A stretch of 64,000 nt of DNA from Streptomyces sp. CC228A (GTDB lineage Bacteria; Actinomycetota; Actinomycetes; Streptomycetales; Streptomycetaceae). The stretch covers positions 310,001 to 374,000 of the forward strand of contig NZ_JAJPUI010000001.1 of the NCBI RefSeq assembly GCF_021390935.1, read 5' to 3'. A program made the translations under genes and the position numbers. Numbering within the stretch: position 1 is the first letter of the stretch; every line of letters starts with the position of its first letter. The notes beneath the pieces were generated by a model that made no database searches, was not told the DNA's origin, and saw only the letters and a list, made by a program, of their open reading frames with translations. Positions 18,669 to 28,488 of the stretch are shown in pieces.

Positions 18669-18899
18669 ACCTCGATGTACGGGGCGGATTTCCCCAGGAG
18701 AGGCGGTGGCACTCGTGTGCCTGCGTTTGTGCGGCGGCAGCCCCGTGCTGCCCGTGTTTCGACCGAACCCGCCTGCCCGGCCTGACTCACAGGCCCGCTC
18801 CCCCAGGTTCTGACGACCCCAGCGGGTTCCTTCCCGTACGCCGCATCCGCGCACCCGAATGCCGGTACGCGCTGCTCACGCATGCCACCAGGAGTTACC

Positions 18900-20135
18900 T
18901 TGTCCGTACGATCCGTCCTGCCCGGCCGCCGTCAGGCCGCCGCGGCGGCCTTCCTCGCCGTCGCCCTCACACTCACCGCGTGCGGCGGCGACGCCGGCAC
19001 CACAGCCGATCCCAAGGCCCGGGCCGAGAGCGAGGGGTGCATCGAGGACTTCGACCCGGCCAAGGACTACTTCCCGGTCAAGTCGACGGTGAAGCACGCC
19101 GAGAACTTCACGCTCCGGTACGAGAAGAGCTACCAGGTCCTCACCGTCAAGGAGCCCTTCCCCCAGGGGAAGCCCGAGTCGTACGTGCTGGTCAAGTGCG
19201 GTGCTCCCAAGCCGAAGCTGACCGGTGAACTGGCGTCCGCACAGCAGGTCACCGTGCCTGTCAAGAGCCTGTACTCCGCCTCGACGACCCACCTGCCGCT
19301 GCTGACCGAGACCGGCACCCTGGACGTGCTGACCGGCGTCGCGAGCGCCACGGCCATCTCCTCCGCCCAGGTGCTCGAGCGGGTGAAGGCGGGCAAGGTC
19401 ACCGAGTACGCCAAGGACCGGACCCTCAACGCCGAGACGGTCATCGGCGCCAAGCCCGACGTGCTGATGACCCAGGGCACCGACGACCCGCAGTACCCGA
19501 AGCTGCGTCAGGCGGGCATCGCCGTGGTCGCCAACGCCGAGTGGCTGGAGGCCAGTCCGCTCGGCCGCGCCGAGTGGGTCAAGGCGATGGCCGCGCTCAC
19601 CGGAGCGGAGAAGCGGGCCGGCGAGGTGTTCGACACCATCGAGGGCGACTACCGGAAGGTCGCCGAGAAGGGCGCGCAGGCAGCCGCGGCGGGCAAGCCC
19701 GTCGAGGTCCTGCCCGGCACCATGTACCAGGGCACGTGGTCCATGCCCGCCGGCGGCAGCTACGCCGCCCGGCTGATCAAGGACGCGGGCGGCACCTACC
19801 CGTGGGCCGACAAGGCGGGCACCGGCAACGTACAGCTGAACTTCGAGGCCGTGTACGCCAAGGGCGGCCAGGCCCGGATCTGGATCGCCGACCAGCAGTG
19901 GAAGTCCACCGCCGACGCGGTGAAGGCAGACAGCCGGTACGGGCAGTTGAGGGCCGTGTCCGACGGCGCCGTCTGGACGAACACCAAGGCCCTCGGCCCC
20001 GGCGGCGGCAACGACTACTTCGAGCGGGGGGTGCTGCGCCCGGATCTGGTCCTCGCCGACCTGTTCGCGCTGATGCACCCGGACCAGGCCAAGGGGCACA
20101 CCTTCACCTTCTACCAGCCGGTGCCCAAGGCGTGA
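18900..20135 (+). CDS. Cobalamin/metal-chelate-type ABC transporter binding lipoprotein (BtuF-like)
   Basis: 411 residues from a TTG at 18900, chosen because CAGGAG lies five bases upstream and the signal peptide then starts at once; an ATG at 18882 precedes the ribosome site. Signal peptide plus lipobox LTAC, then a periplasmic-binding fold of the FecB/BtuF class (VLERVKAGKVTEYAKDRTLN, IGAKPDVLMTQG). It is the first gene behind a B12 riboswitch, which points to corrinoid or a related chelate as ligand. Overlaps the permease gene by GTGA. Confidence 0.85.
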   Translation: MSVRSVLPGRRQAAAAAFLAVALTLTACGGDAGTTADPKARAESEGCIEDFDPAKDYFPVKSTVKHAENFTLRYEKSYQVLTVKEPFPQGKPESYVLVKCGAPKPKLTGELASAQQVTVPVKSLYSASTTHLPLLTETGTLDVLTGVASATAISSAQVLERVKAGKVTEYAKDRTLNAETVIGAKPDVLMTQGTDDPQYPKLRQAGIAVVANAEWLEASPLGRAEWVKAMAALTGAEKRAGEVFDTIEGDYRKVAEKGAQAAAAGKPVEVLPGTMYQGTWSMPAGGSYAARLIKDAGGTYPWADKAGTGNVQLNFEAVYAKGGQARIWIADQQWKSTADAVKADSRYGQLRAVSDGAVWTNTKALGPGGGNDYFERGVLRPDLVLADLFALMHPDQAKGHTFTFYQPVPKA

Positions 20136-21226
20136 CGATCCATCAGACCGCTGTGCCGGCACCGGCCGCGGGCACCCCGCGGCCGGTGCGGCGGCGCCTC
20201 GTCGTCGTTCTCGCCCTTACGGCCGGTACCGCTCTGCTGTTCGTCCTCGCCATCGCCACAGGCTCCCATCCCGTCCCGGTCGCGGAGGTGGTACGGATCC
20301 TGTTCGGCCACGCCGCCGAGGACCCGCGGTGGACCGTCATCGTCGAGCAGGTGCGGCTGCCGCGCGCGCTGACCGCCGCCGCCGTCGGCGCCGCGCTCGC
20401 GGTGGCCGGCGTGCAGATGCAGACCCTGTTCCGCAACGCGCTGGCCGACCCGTTCTCCCTCGGGGTGAGCTCGGGCGCCAGCATGGGCGTCGCCGCCGTG
20501 GTGGTCGGCACCGGCGGGGTCGCCGGCAGCTTCACCGGGGACCTGGCCGGCCTCGGGCGCGTGGGCGTCGTCATCGCGGCCTCGCTCGGCGCCGCCGCCG
20601 TGCTGGCCCTCGTGCTGCTGCTCTCGCGATGGGTGCGGTCGGCCGTCACTCTCCTCGTCGTCGGCGTCATGATCGGCTCGGCGGCCACCGCCGTGGTCGG
20701 CGTGATGCTCGTCTACGCCCGGCCCGAGCGCGCCCAGCAGTTCGTCATGTGGGGCCTGGGCAGTTTCGGCGCCACGACCTGGCCCGACCTCCACGTCATG
20801 CTGCCCGTCGTCGGCGCCGGCCTGCTCACCGCGCTGCTGACCGCCAAACGCCTCAACGCCCTGCTGCTCGGCGAGGACTACGCCCGCACCATGGGCCTGA
20901 ACGTGCGGCGCAGCCGCGACCTCGCGCTGTTCGCCACGTCGCTGCTGGCGGGGGCGGCCACCGCGTTCTGCGGGCCGATCGCCTTCCTCGGCCTGGCCGT
21001 CCCGCATCTGACGCGGGTGGCGCTGGGGACTTCGGACCACCGGGCGCTCATCCCGGCGTCGATGCTCGCCGGGGCGTTCCTGGCGCTCGCGTGTGCGCTG
21101 CTGAGCCAGCCGCCCGGCACGGACGCCGTGCTGCCGCTCAACGCCATCACCTCGCTGTTCGGCGCGCCCGTCGTCATCGCGTTCCTGATCCGCAGCCGCC
21201 GCGGCGTACAAGGAGTGGCCTCGTGA
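20132..21226 (+). CDS. FecCD/BtuC-family ABC transporter permease
   Basis: 364 residues, about ten hydrophobic helices. NALADPFSLGVSSGASMG and the ATPase-contact region GPIAFLGLAVPHLTRVALGTSDHR are family signatures. Start GTG overlaps the binding-protein stop; its own stop overlaps the ATPase start. Imports the bound corrinoid or chelate through the membrane. Confidence 0.92.
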   Translation: MTIHQTAVPAPAAGTPRPVRRRLVVVLALTAGTALLFVLAIATGSHPVPVAEVVRILFGHAAEDPRWTVIVEQVRLPRALTAAAVGAALAVAGVQMQTLFRNALADPFSLGVSSGASMGVAAVVVGTGGVAGSFTGDLAGLGRVGVVIAASLGAAAVLALVLLLSRWVRSAVTLLVVGVMIGSAATAVVGVMLVYARPERAQQFVMWGLGSFGATTWPDLHVMLPVVGAGLLTALLTAKRLNALLLGEDYARTMGLNVRRSRDLALFATSLLAGAATAFCGPIAFLGLAVPHLTRVALGTSDHRALIPASMLAGAFLALACALLSQPPGTDAVLPLNAITSLFGAPVVIAFLIRSRRGVQGVAS

Positions 21227-22296
21227 CCGACACCCTGACCGAGGCCCGCACGGACACGGCCGACGGGCCGGGCCGCTTCGGCGGCCTGGTCGCGCAGGGG
21301 CTCGCCGTCGGCTACCGCACCCGGTCTCCGCGACGCGGGCGCGGAGCGGAGCGGGCCGTGCTCGCCGGGCTCGACCTCGAAGCGCGCGCCGGCGAGCTGA
21401 CCGTCCTGCTCGGCCCCAACGGCGCGGGCAAGTCCACGCTGCTGCGGACCCTGTGCGGGCTCCTTCCGCCGCTCGACGGCCGGATCCGGATCGGCGGCGC
21501 CGAGCTCGCGCGGACGTCGCCGACCGCGCTCGCCCGGCGCCTGGCGGTCGTCCTGACCGACCGGGTGGACCCCGGGCTGCTGTCCGTGCGGGAACTGACC
21601 GGGCTCGGCCGGCACCCGCACACCGGGTTCACCGGCCGCCTCACCATGGTCGACCACGCGGCCGTCGAGTGGTCGCTGAAGGCGGTGGGCGCGGAGCATC
21701 TGGCGGACCGCCCGGCCGCGGAGCTCTCCGACGGCGAACGCCAGCGCGTCCTGACCGCGCGCGCTCTCGCCCAGGAACCCGAGGTCGTCCTCCTCGACGA
21801 GCCGACCGCCTTCCTCGACGTCCCTTCGCGAGTGGCGCTCACCGTGCTGCTGCGCGACCTGGCCCGGGACAAGGGCCTGACCGTGGTGGTCAGTACGCAC
21901 GATCTGGAGCTGGCCCTGCGGGTGGCCGACGCCGTCTGGCTGGTCGACCGCTCATCCCGCGTCCACACCGGCGCACCCGAGGACCTGATCCGCAGCGGCG
22001 CCGTCGCCGCCGCCTTCGACGCCGACCACCTCGCCTTCGACCCGGCGTCCGGCACCTTCGGCCTGCGCCGCACCGCGCGCGCCTCCGTCACGGTGGACGC
22101 GCCGGCCGACGTGCTCCCGCTCCTCGAACGCGCCCTCGCCCGGGAAGGGCTGGCTGTCGCCGACCAGAGTGCTCCGCCTGCCGAGGGGAAGGTGAGCTGG
22201 GACGGCGCGGGCCGGCTCACCCTCACCGGACCGGACGGACGGGGCATACCCGTCCAGGGCTTCCACGAACTCACGCGGACGGTGCGGACATGGTGA
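21223..22296 (+). CDS. ABC transporter ATPase (FecE/BtuD-like)
   Basis: 357 residues. Walker A GPNGAGKST, signature ELSDGERQRVLTARAL (SDGE in place of SGGE), Walker B EVVLLDEPTAFLD and H-loop STHDLELALRVAD are present. About 100 residues after the ATPase core form an extra domain (ASVTVDAPADVLPLLERALA). Energises the 20132 permease; start overlaps its stop by four bases. Confidence 0.92.
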   Translation: MTDTLTEARTDTADGPGRFGGLVAQGLAVGYRTRSPRRGRGAERAVLAGLDLEARAGELTVLLGPNGAGKSTLLRTLCGLLPPLDGRIRIGGAELARTSPTALARRLAVVLTDRVDPGLLSVRELTGLGRHPHTGFTGRLTMVDHAAVEWSLKAVGAEHLADRPAAELSDGERQRVLTARALAQEPEVVLLDEPTAFLDVPSRVALTVLLRDLARDKGLTVVVSTHDLELALRVADAVWLVDRSSRVHTGAPEDLIRSGAVAAAFDADHLAFDPASGTFGLRRTARASVTVDAPADVLPLLERALAREGLAVADQSAPPAEGKVSWDGAGRLTLTGPDGRGIPVQGFHELTRTVRTW

Positions 22297-23009
22297 CGCC
22301 GGCTCTCGCCCCCGACGCCCTGGTCCGGGTCTCCGCGATCGGCCCCTACTTCGCCCTGGCCACCGGCCACCGCCCCGACACCGAGGGCTTCCGGCCGCTG
22401 ACCGACCTGTACGCGGACCGGGACGCGCTGCAGCAGTGCGTACGGGCCGTCGCCGGGCGGCTCGGCACCGACCAGCCCAGGGTGGCCGCGTCCACCCTGC
22501 ACCTGGGCACCGCCTCCCGGCTCTGGTCGATCGCCCTGGCCTGTGCCACGCTCACCGGTCGCATCCCGGACCTGGCGCCCGACCGGCTGTGGTGGCGCCT
22601 GCCCGCCTCCGGCCCGCTCGACCTGTGGCTCCCCGACCTGAGAGAGGTCGACCAGGAACCGCTCCCGGCCCTGCTCCACACCGTCGCCGTCCGGAACCTG
22701 GCCCCCTGGGCCGACGCCGTACGGCACGTGTCGGGTGTCTCCCCGCACACCCTGCGGGGCAACGCCGCCTCGGCGCTGATCGGAGCCCACCGCGTCCTGC
22801 TGGCCAGGGCGCCGGCCCCCTTCCTCCCTGTCGTACCGCTCGTCCGCGCGCTGCTGGACCGGCCGCCGCTGGCGGGCACCGGCACGTGCCGCGCCACTCC
22901 TCCCGGACCGCTCGCCTTCCGACGCCGCAGCTGCTGCCTGTACTACCGCGTGCCGGGCGCGGGCACCTGCGGCGACTGCGTCCTCGACCCCAAGGAGAAG
23001 TCCGCATGA
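22290..23009 (+). CDS. FhuF-like (2Fe-2S) ferric/cobalt-chelate reductase
   Basis: 239 residues. The C-terminus has the FhuF-type cluster motif CC-x10-C-x2-C (CCLYYRVPGAGTCGDC, residues about 214-230), and the upstream region has the family's helical pattern. FhuF reduces ferric siderophores. Here it lies inside a B12-riboswitch operon, so reduction of Co(III) corrinoid to release or activate it is an attractive alternative. The ATG at 22290 overlaps the ATPase stop by seven bases. Confidence 0.8.
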   Translation: MVTPALAPDALVRVSAIGPYFALATGHRPDTEGFRPLTDLYADRDALQQCVRAVAGRLGTDQPRVAASTLHLGTASRLWSIALACATLTGRIPDLAPDRLWWRLPASGPLDLWLPDLREVDQEPLPALLHTVAVRNLAPWADAVRHVSGVSPHTLRGNAASALIGAHRVLLARAPAPFLPVVPLVRALLDRPPLAGTGTCRATPPGPLAFRRRSCCLYYRVPGAGTCGDCVLDPKEKSA

Positions 23010-23566
23010 CCACCACCGAGCCGACCGTCGTCGAGACCCCCGGCGGCGGCACCCAGCACATCTGGCCCCTCCCGGTCGACGAGGCCACCCTTCTCGACCT
23101 CGTCACCACCGTCTTCACCGACCACTGGCAGCACATCCATTTCGGGCCCATCATCGAAGGCGCCGCCTGGGAGGTCGGCGCCCCGGGCGCCCCTACCGCC
23201 ATCACCATGAACGACGGCTACGCCACCATCGACTTCGGCGCCTGGCACTTCCACCTGTGCATCGGCGAGCACACCGCCTCCGGCCCCGAACTCGGCCGCA
23301 TCCGGCGCTGCTCCCGGGCCGAGCTCTACCGCAGTATCGGCTCCGACGGCTCCCCCGTCAGCTGGGGGATCCGTCTGTTCAACGGCCGCGACGAGCAGAT
23401 GATGACCGTCCTGCTGCCCAACCCCTTCCTCACCGACCGCCAGGGCCTCCTCGACACGCCCGACTTCACCCGCCTCGCCGCCTGGGACGCCCTCCGCGAC
23501 CGCTTCCTGGGCCTCGCCCCCGACCCTCTCGACCGCACGGGCAAGGGGTTCCGGCACAGCGGCTGA
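23006..23566 (+). CDS. Conserved unknown protein of the riboswitch operon
   Basis: 186 residues, translationally coupled to the FhuF-like gene by ATGA. It has a His/Cys-bearing segment FGAWHFHLCIGEHTASGPEL followed by RIRRCSRAELYRS, suggesting a metal or ligand site, and ends in a charged tail. I do not recognise a named family with certainty. Position implies a role in handling the imported corrinoid or metal chelate. Confidence 0.75.
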   Translation: MTTTEPTVVETPGGGTQHIWPLPVDEATLLDLVTTVFTDHWQHIHFGPIIEGAAWEVGAPGAPTAITMNDGYATIDFGAWHFHLCIGEHTASGPELGRIRRCSRAELYRSIGSDGSPVSWGIRLFNGRDEQMMTVLLPNPFLTDRQGLLDTPDFTRLAAWDALRDRFLGLAPDPLDRTGKGFRHSG

Positions 23567-23694
23567 CGGGCCCGCCCGACCTGGAAGGGCCACCCCGCCA
23601 CGCCCTGCCCGCGCACGCGCTCTGCCTGGGCAGGCGGCACCAGGCGCGGCAGGAGCATTCCTGCGACGGGACGTCGCGGCAGCCGCAGCGCCGT

Positions 23695-24981
23695 TCACGG
23701 ACGCCGTGCGGCGCGCACCGCGCCGGTGGGTGGCGGCAGCAGCGCCACCGCGAGTGCGGGAACGGCAGCGAGGGCCAGCCAGGGGACCGCGGGCGGGAGC
23801 CCCACGTCGAGGAGGGCGCCGGTGGCCGAGCTGCCGGCGAGGACGATGAGGCCGGACACGGACGAAAGCGCCCCGGTGTAGAGGCCGAGCCGTCCCTCCT
23901 CGGCGAGGTCGGGCACCCAGGCCCGGGCGGCGGGCACGACCAGCATCTGGCCGAGGGTGAGCAGGACGACGTACCCCGCGGCGGGCAGCAGTCCGGCGAG
24001 TCCCGTCCACTCCGCCGGACGCGCGGCGGCCACGACCGTGAACCCCGCGGCGATCAGGAGCAGTCCGGCGGCCATGGAGCGGCGCAGGTCGAGTCGGTCG
24101 CCCGCCCAGCGGGTCACCGGGAGCTGGGCGCACACGACCAGCAGGGAAGAGAGGGCGAACAGCCACGACAGGGACGCCTGGGAGCCGGTGGCCCGCTCCA
24201 CCTCGTCAGGAAGAGCGAGGTAGAGCTGGTTGTAGGCGAGCAGGTAGGCGCCGTACGCGCAGCACAGGGCGAGGAAGCGGCGGTTGCGCAGCAGCACGAG
24301 GGCCCCGCCGCCTTCCCGTGTGCGGACCCTGCCGGGGATGTGCTGCGGCATCAGCCGCGCGTGGCCGGCGAGGACGAGGACGAACACCGCGGCACCGGCC
24401 AGGCACGCGGTGCGGAAGTCCGCCATCAGCAGCAGACCGCCGAGGAGCGGGCCGACGAAGGCGCCCGCCTGGCCGGCGGCGCTGAACAGCGCCAGCACCC
24501 GGGTACGCGCGCCGTGGCCCGCCTCCTCCCAGAGGACGGCCTGCCGGGCCGCCTCCGACTCCACCGCCGGGGAGAACAGGGCGGCGGCGAAGCCGATCAG
24601 CAGCACCGCGCCGATCACGGACCAGGTCTCCTCCGCGAGTCCGAGCCAGGCGAACCCGGCGATCCGCAGACCGCAGCCGGTCAGGACGAGCGGGCGGACG
24701 CCGTAGCGATCGACAAGCCATCCGCCGACCACGAACAGGCCCTGCTGGCTGAAGGTCCGCAGGCCGAGCACGAAGCCGACCATCCAGCCGGCCATGCCGA
24801 TCGCGGTGCCCAGGTGCTCGGCGAGGAACGGCAGGACGGCGAAGAAGCCGATGTTGAAGGCCAGTTGGGTCAGGATCAGCAGGCGCAGCAAGGGTGGGAG
24901 GTGCTTCCAGGTGCGCTCGCGGGGGCGTTTCGGGGCCGGGGCGGCTCGACGTATCCGGAGGCGGGAGAGGAGGTCGGTCAT
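23695..24981 (-). CDS. MFS transporter, probable exporter
   Basis: 428 residues, 12 helices. VGGWLVDRYGVRPLVLTG is MFS motif A. It is the last gene of the 28420-23695 transcript, ten bases after the fused permease, so it would be made along with the importer. A similar pairing of an MFS exporter with a binding-protein importer is known for opine-type metallophores (staphylopine system), where the exporter releases the chelator. Confidence 0.85.
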   Translation of the reverse strand: MTDLLSRLRIRRAAPAPKRPRERTWKHLPPLLRLLILTQLAFNIGFFAVLPFLAEHLGTAIGMAGWMVGFVLGLRTFSQQGLFVVGGWLVDRYGVRPLVLTGCGLRIAGFAWLGLAEETWSVIGAVLLIGFAAALFSPAVESEAARQAVLWEEAGHGARTRVLALFSAAGQAGAFVGPLLGGLLLMADFRTACLAGAAVFVLVLAGHARLMPQHIPGRVRTREGGGALVLLRNRRFLALCCAYGAYLLAYNQLYLALPDEVERATGSQASLSWLFALSSLLVVCAQLPVTRWAGDRLDLRRSMAAGLLLIAAGFTVVAAARPAEWTGLAGLLPAAGYVVLLTLGQMLVVPAARAWVPDLAEEGRLGLYTGALSSVSGLIVLAGSSATGALLDVGLPPAVPWLALAAVPALAVALLPPPTGAVRAARRP

Positions 24982-24990
24982 CGTGTTCCC

Positions 24991-26870
24991 TCAGTCCGCG
25001 GGCGCTGTCAGGACGGATGTACGCGGTGGCTCCGGCACGCTCGGCGCCGGCTCCGCGGTGGGTTCCGGAAGCTTCGCCGGGTGCACCGGCGCCCGCCCCG
25101 TCGGCAGGGGGAGGCGTCTGCCTCCTCCAGCCTTCGGCCTGGGTTCCCCTCGTCTCGCCGCGTTCGCCGCCGTGACCGCGAGCGCGCCCAGGAGGGCGAG
25201 GACGGCGGCCGGGGCGAGGACGGCCCAGGGAGCGCGTTCGACGTACGGCTGGTTCTCGGCGAGCAGCAGGCCCCACTCGGGCGACGGCGGCTGGGAGCCC
25301 AGGCCGAGGAAGCCAAGGGCGGCCAACGCCAGGGCGATGCCGGGAAGGCGCAGCAGGGCGTGGCGGATGACGGGCGGCAGGACGGCCGGCAGCAGTCCGC
25401 GGGTGAGGACGTACCAGGAACTGGCACCGAGGGCGCGGGTGGCGGTCAGGTAGGTGGCGGCGCGCTCCTGTTGCAGCAGTGCAGAGGTGTGGGTGGCCAG
25501 CGGCGACCAGGCGACGGCGGCGACGGCGAGCGCGGGGGTCCACGGGCCGCTGCCGGCGACACCGGTGACAAGGAGACCGGCCAACACGGGGGGTATCGCG
25601 TTGACGGAGTCGACCACGGGCCCGGACAGTCGGGCGAGCAGCCCCAGCAGCACACCGGTGAGGAGAGCGGCGGCGCTCACCGCGAGGGCGGTGCCGAGGG
25701 TCGTGAGGGCGCCGTGCGCGATGCGGGCCAGGATGTCCCGGCCGAGCGCGTCGGTGCCGAAGGGGTGGGCTGGAGACGGGGCCTGGAGGCGGGCTCCGGG
25801 GTGCAGGGCGAGCGGGTCGCGGGGCAGGCCGACGACGAGGAGGGCGGCGAGCAGCGCCCCGTACAGCAGGGGCTGCGTACGTGACGCGGCCGCCGCGGCG
25901 CGGTGGGGGAGACCAGGGCGCCGTCGCGCAGGGCGGGGCCGAGCAGCAGCCGGGCCGAGGACCGCGCCAGAGCACCGGCGGCCGCCGCGAGCAGCACCAG
26001 GCTGAGCGTACCGGTCTGCAGGACGGGCAGGTCCTGGGCGAGTGCCGCGCGCAAGGTGAGCCGGCCCAGGCCCGGTATGTCGAAGATCTGCTCGACGGCG
26101 ACCGAGCCGCCGGTCAGGCCGACGACGAACAGCCCGAGGTTGGGCAGGAGCCCTGGTACGCAGCCGCGCAGGGCGAGCCAGGCCACGGAGCGCGGCGGGA
26201 TGCCCCGGCCGACGGCGGCCCTTGCCCACGGCGCGGCGAACGCACCGGGCAGCAGATCGTCCAGCATCCGCCCGAGCAGCGCTCCGGCGGGCAGCCCGAG
26301 GGCGAGCGAGGGCAGCACCATCCATTGCGGGCCGTACCAGCCGAGGGCGGGGAGCCAGCCCCACCGCACACCGATCACCGAGGCGAGTACGGCGGCGATG
26401 AGGAACTCCGGAAGCGCGGCCAGGACCGCCGTCGCGCTGCCGCCGGCGGTGCGCTCGCCGAGCCGGCGCCGTGCACCGAGCCGCAGGGTACGGGCGCACA
26501 CCGCGGCGGCCGTGGCCGCGGCGACCGCGAGGGCGCCGGCCATCAGGAGGAGCGAGACACCGAGGGCCTCGGCCACGGAGGGCAGGACGTCGGTGCCGGA
26601 GATCCAGGACCGACCCGCGTCCCCGCGCGTCAGACCGACGAGCCAGCGTGCGAGCAGCGGCAGTGGCCCCTCTTCCAGGCCGAGTTCGGCGCGGACGGCG
26701 GCCAGTGCCTCGGGGGTGGGGTCCTGTTCGGCCGACCGGGCCTTGAGCACGGTCAGGGCGGGGTCGGTACGCGACAGCCACGGCAGCAGGCCGATCCCGC
26801 ACACCAGAGCGGCGGCCAGGGCGGTCCGCCACAGCAGTGCGGGCCCGCCGCCCCGCACGAGGGCGCGCAC
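24991..26870 (-). CDS. Fused double permease of a nickel/peptide-type ABC importer, one apparent frameshift
   Basis: About 626 residues after correction. The first half (GTG 26870, GLLPWLSRTDPALTVLKARS ... VGLTGGSVAVEQIFDIPGLG) is a DppB-like permease, and the second (PFGTDALGRDILARIAHGAL ... LGFLGLGSQPPSPEWG) is DppC-like. They lie in frames that differ by one base at the C run 25905-25909; adding one C reads through as ALVSPHRAAAAASRTQ. Family permeases are normally separate genes, so a natural fusion is likely, though two overlapping genes cannot be excluded. No ATPase gene is in this unit. Confidence 0.75.
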
Positions 26871-26917
26871 AGCGGTCAGAGCGGCCGCGCCGCCCCGGGC
26901 GCGGCCGGATATGCCGT

Positions 26918-28420
26918 TCAGCGCCGGGTCCCCGTTCCGAGGAACTGCCGCTCGTACGGGTCGGACAGCGTGCCCTGCACGGAGGTGCCGATGCCGGTCG
27001 CGGTCTTCTGGTGGACGAGCGGTACGACCGCGTCGGTGCCGAGGACGGCCGCCTCTGCCTTCAGGGCCGCCTCCTGCCGCTTGGCGGGGTCGGCCACGGC
27101 CTGGGCGTCCGCGACGGCCCGGTCGATCCCCTTGTCGCAGAGCAGCGACAGGTTGTAGGTCCCGTCGCAGGTGAAGTCGCTGCCGAGGACGGTGACGGGG
27201 TCGCCGGTGTCGAGCATCATGTTGCGGGAGGCGACGGCGGCGTCGAATTTCCCGGCGAGCAGGTCGCTTTCGAGGCGCGCGTAGTCGCGGACCTCCAGCT
27301 TCACCCTGAAGCCGGCCTTCTCCAGCTGCTGCTGCAGGACCTGGGCGGTCTCGGCGAGCTCGGGTCGGCCGGTGTAGGTGGCGAGGGTGATGCTCCGCGC
27401 GCTGGGGTCGGTGGCTCCGGCGCGTCCGGTGGGCTGGAGCCGCTTGCTCGCGGCCCAGTTCAGGGCGGGGCCGTAGAGGCCCTGTGCCGCCTCGGCGTGG
27501 CCTTCGTAGACGTCCTTGGCGATGACGGAGGTGTCGATCGCCTCGCGGGCTGCGGCGCGCAGCCCCGCGTCGGCGAAAACGCCGGACCTGGTGTTCAGGT
27601 AGAGGCTGGTGTTGCGGGCGGTGGTCGTCTCGCGGACCACGCCCTTGTCAAGGGACGCGAGCTGTGCCACGGGGAGTGCTTCGGCGATGTCCGCCTGGCC
27701 GGTGCGCAGGGCGTTGGCGCGGGCCGTGCCGTCGGCGACGAACGTGGCGTCGACGCCCGGAGCCTGGGCGCGACCGCCCCAGTAGTCGTCGAAGCGGTCC
27801 AGCGTGGCTGCCGTGTCGCCGGTGATCCTGGTGAGGGCGAAGGGGCCGGTGGCGGTGCCGACCGGGTTCACGGCGCCCTTCTTCCCGTAGGCCTTCGGGG
27901 CGAACACCGCGAGGCTGGGGTTGGACAGGCGCAGGGGCAGGGCCGGGTCGGCCGTGCCGGTTCCGATGCGCACCTGGTCGTCGCCCACCGCCGCGGCGGT
28001 CAGCTCCACACCGGCGAGGGCGGTGGGGGCGGGCTCCGCCTCGGCGGCGTGTGTGAGGGCGGAGGCCACCGCCTGTGCGGTGAGCTCGGTGCCGTCCTGG
28101 AACTTCGCCTCGCGCAGGGTGAACAGCCAACTGCGGCCGCCCGGGTCGCTCGTCCACGACTCGGCGAGCGCGGGGACCGCGGTGCCGTTGGCGTCCAGCC
28201 GGGTCAGGCCCTCGGAGACGCCCAGCTTGGACAGGTGGAAGGCGTCCTGGCTGTACGGGGAGAAGTTCCGGGTGGGGGTGAAGGCGAGCGCCACGCGCAG
28301 TCGGCCCCCGTCGCCGGAGCCCGTGGGGTCGGCGGGCGAGCTGTCGGCGCCGGAGGCGAAACAGCCGGCGAGAAGCGGGGTCAGGAGCAGGCCGGCTATC
28401 AGGCGGCGGGGGGTTGTCAT
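26918..28420 (-). CDS. SBP_bac_5 binding lipoprotein, probable metal-chelate or peptide import
   Basis: 500 residues with signal peptide and lipobox LAGC. LRVALAFTPTRNFSPYSQDA and GTATGPFALTRITGDTAATL place it in the NikA/CntA/DppA class, near the nickel- and metallophore-binding members. First gene of the transcript; a Zur-like palindrome lies in its promoter. The likely cargo is a zinc (or nickel/cobalt) chelate, but short peptides remain possible. Confidence 0.82.
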   Translation of the reverse strand: MTTPRRLIAGLLLTPLLAGCFASGADSSPADPTGSGDGGRLRVALAFTPTRNFSPYSQDAFHLSKLGVSEGLTRLDANGTAVPALAESWTSDPGGRSWLFTLREAKFQDGTELTAQAVASALTHAAEAEPAPTALAGVELTAAAVGDDQVRIGTGTADPALPLRLSNPSLAVFAPKAYGKKGAVNPVGTATGPFALTRITGDTAATLDRFDDYWGGRAQAPGVDATFVADGTARANALRTGQADIAEALPVAQLASLDKGVVRETTTARNTSLYLNTRSGVFADAGLRAAAREAIDTSVIAKDVYEGHAEAAQGLYGPALNWAASKRLQPTGRAGATDPSARSITLATYTGRPELAETAQVLQQQLEKAGFRVKLEVRDYARLESDLLAGKFDAAVASRNMMLDTGDPVTVLGSDFTCDGTYNLSLLCDKGIDRAVADAQAVADPAKRQEAALKAEAAVLGTDAVVPLVHQKTATGIGTSVQGTLSDPYERQFLGTGTRR

Positions 28421-28472
28421 GGCTGGCGCTCGTGTCTTCCGGTGGTGTCGATCAAGGGGCGGCCAGAGTACA

Positions 28473-28487
28473 TGAAAATCGTTTCCA
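28473..28487 (-). promoter_or_regulatory. Zur-like operator upstream of the binding-protein gene
   Basis: On the coding strand the 15-mer reads TGGAAACGATTTTCA, close to the 7-1-7 streptomycete Zur box (TGAAAATGATTTTCA type), with two mismatches to perfect symmetry. It lies 53 bp upstream of the ATG at 28420 and overlaps the last bases of the GNAT gene. Zinc starvation would then switch the transporter on. Confidence 0.55.
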
Positions 28488-28488
28488 T

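Noticed and set aside
18882..18884. ATG as start of the binding protein
   Set aside because: The ribosome site CAGGAG lies after it and points to the TTG at 18900.
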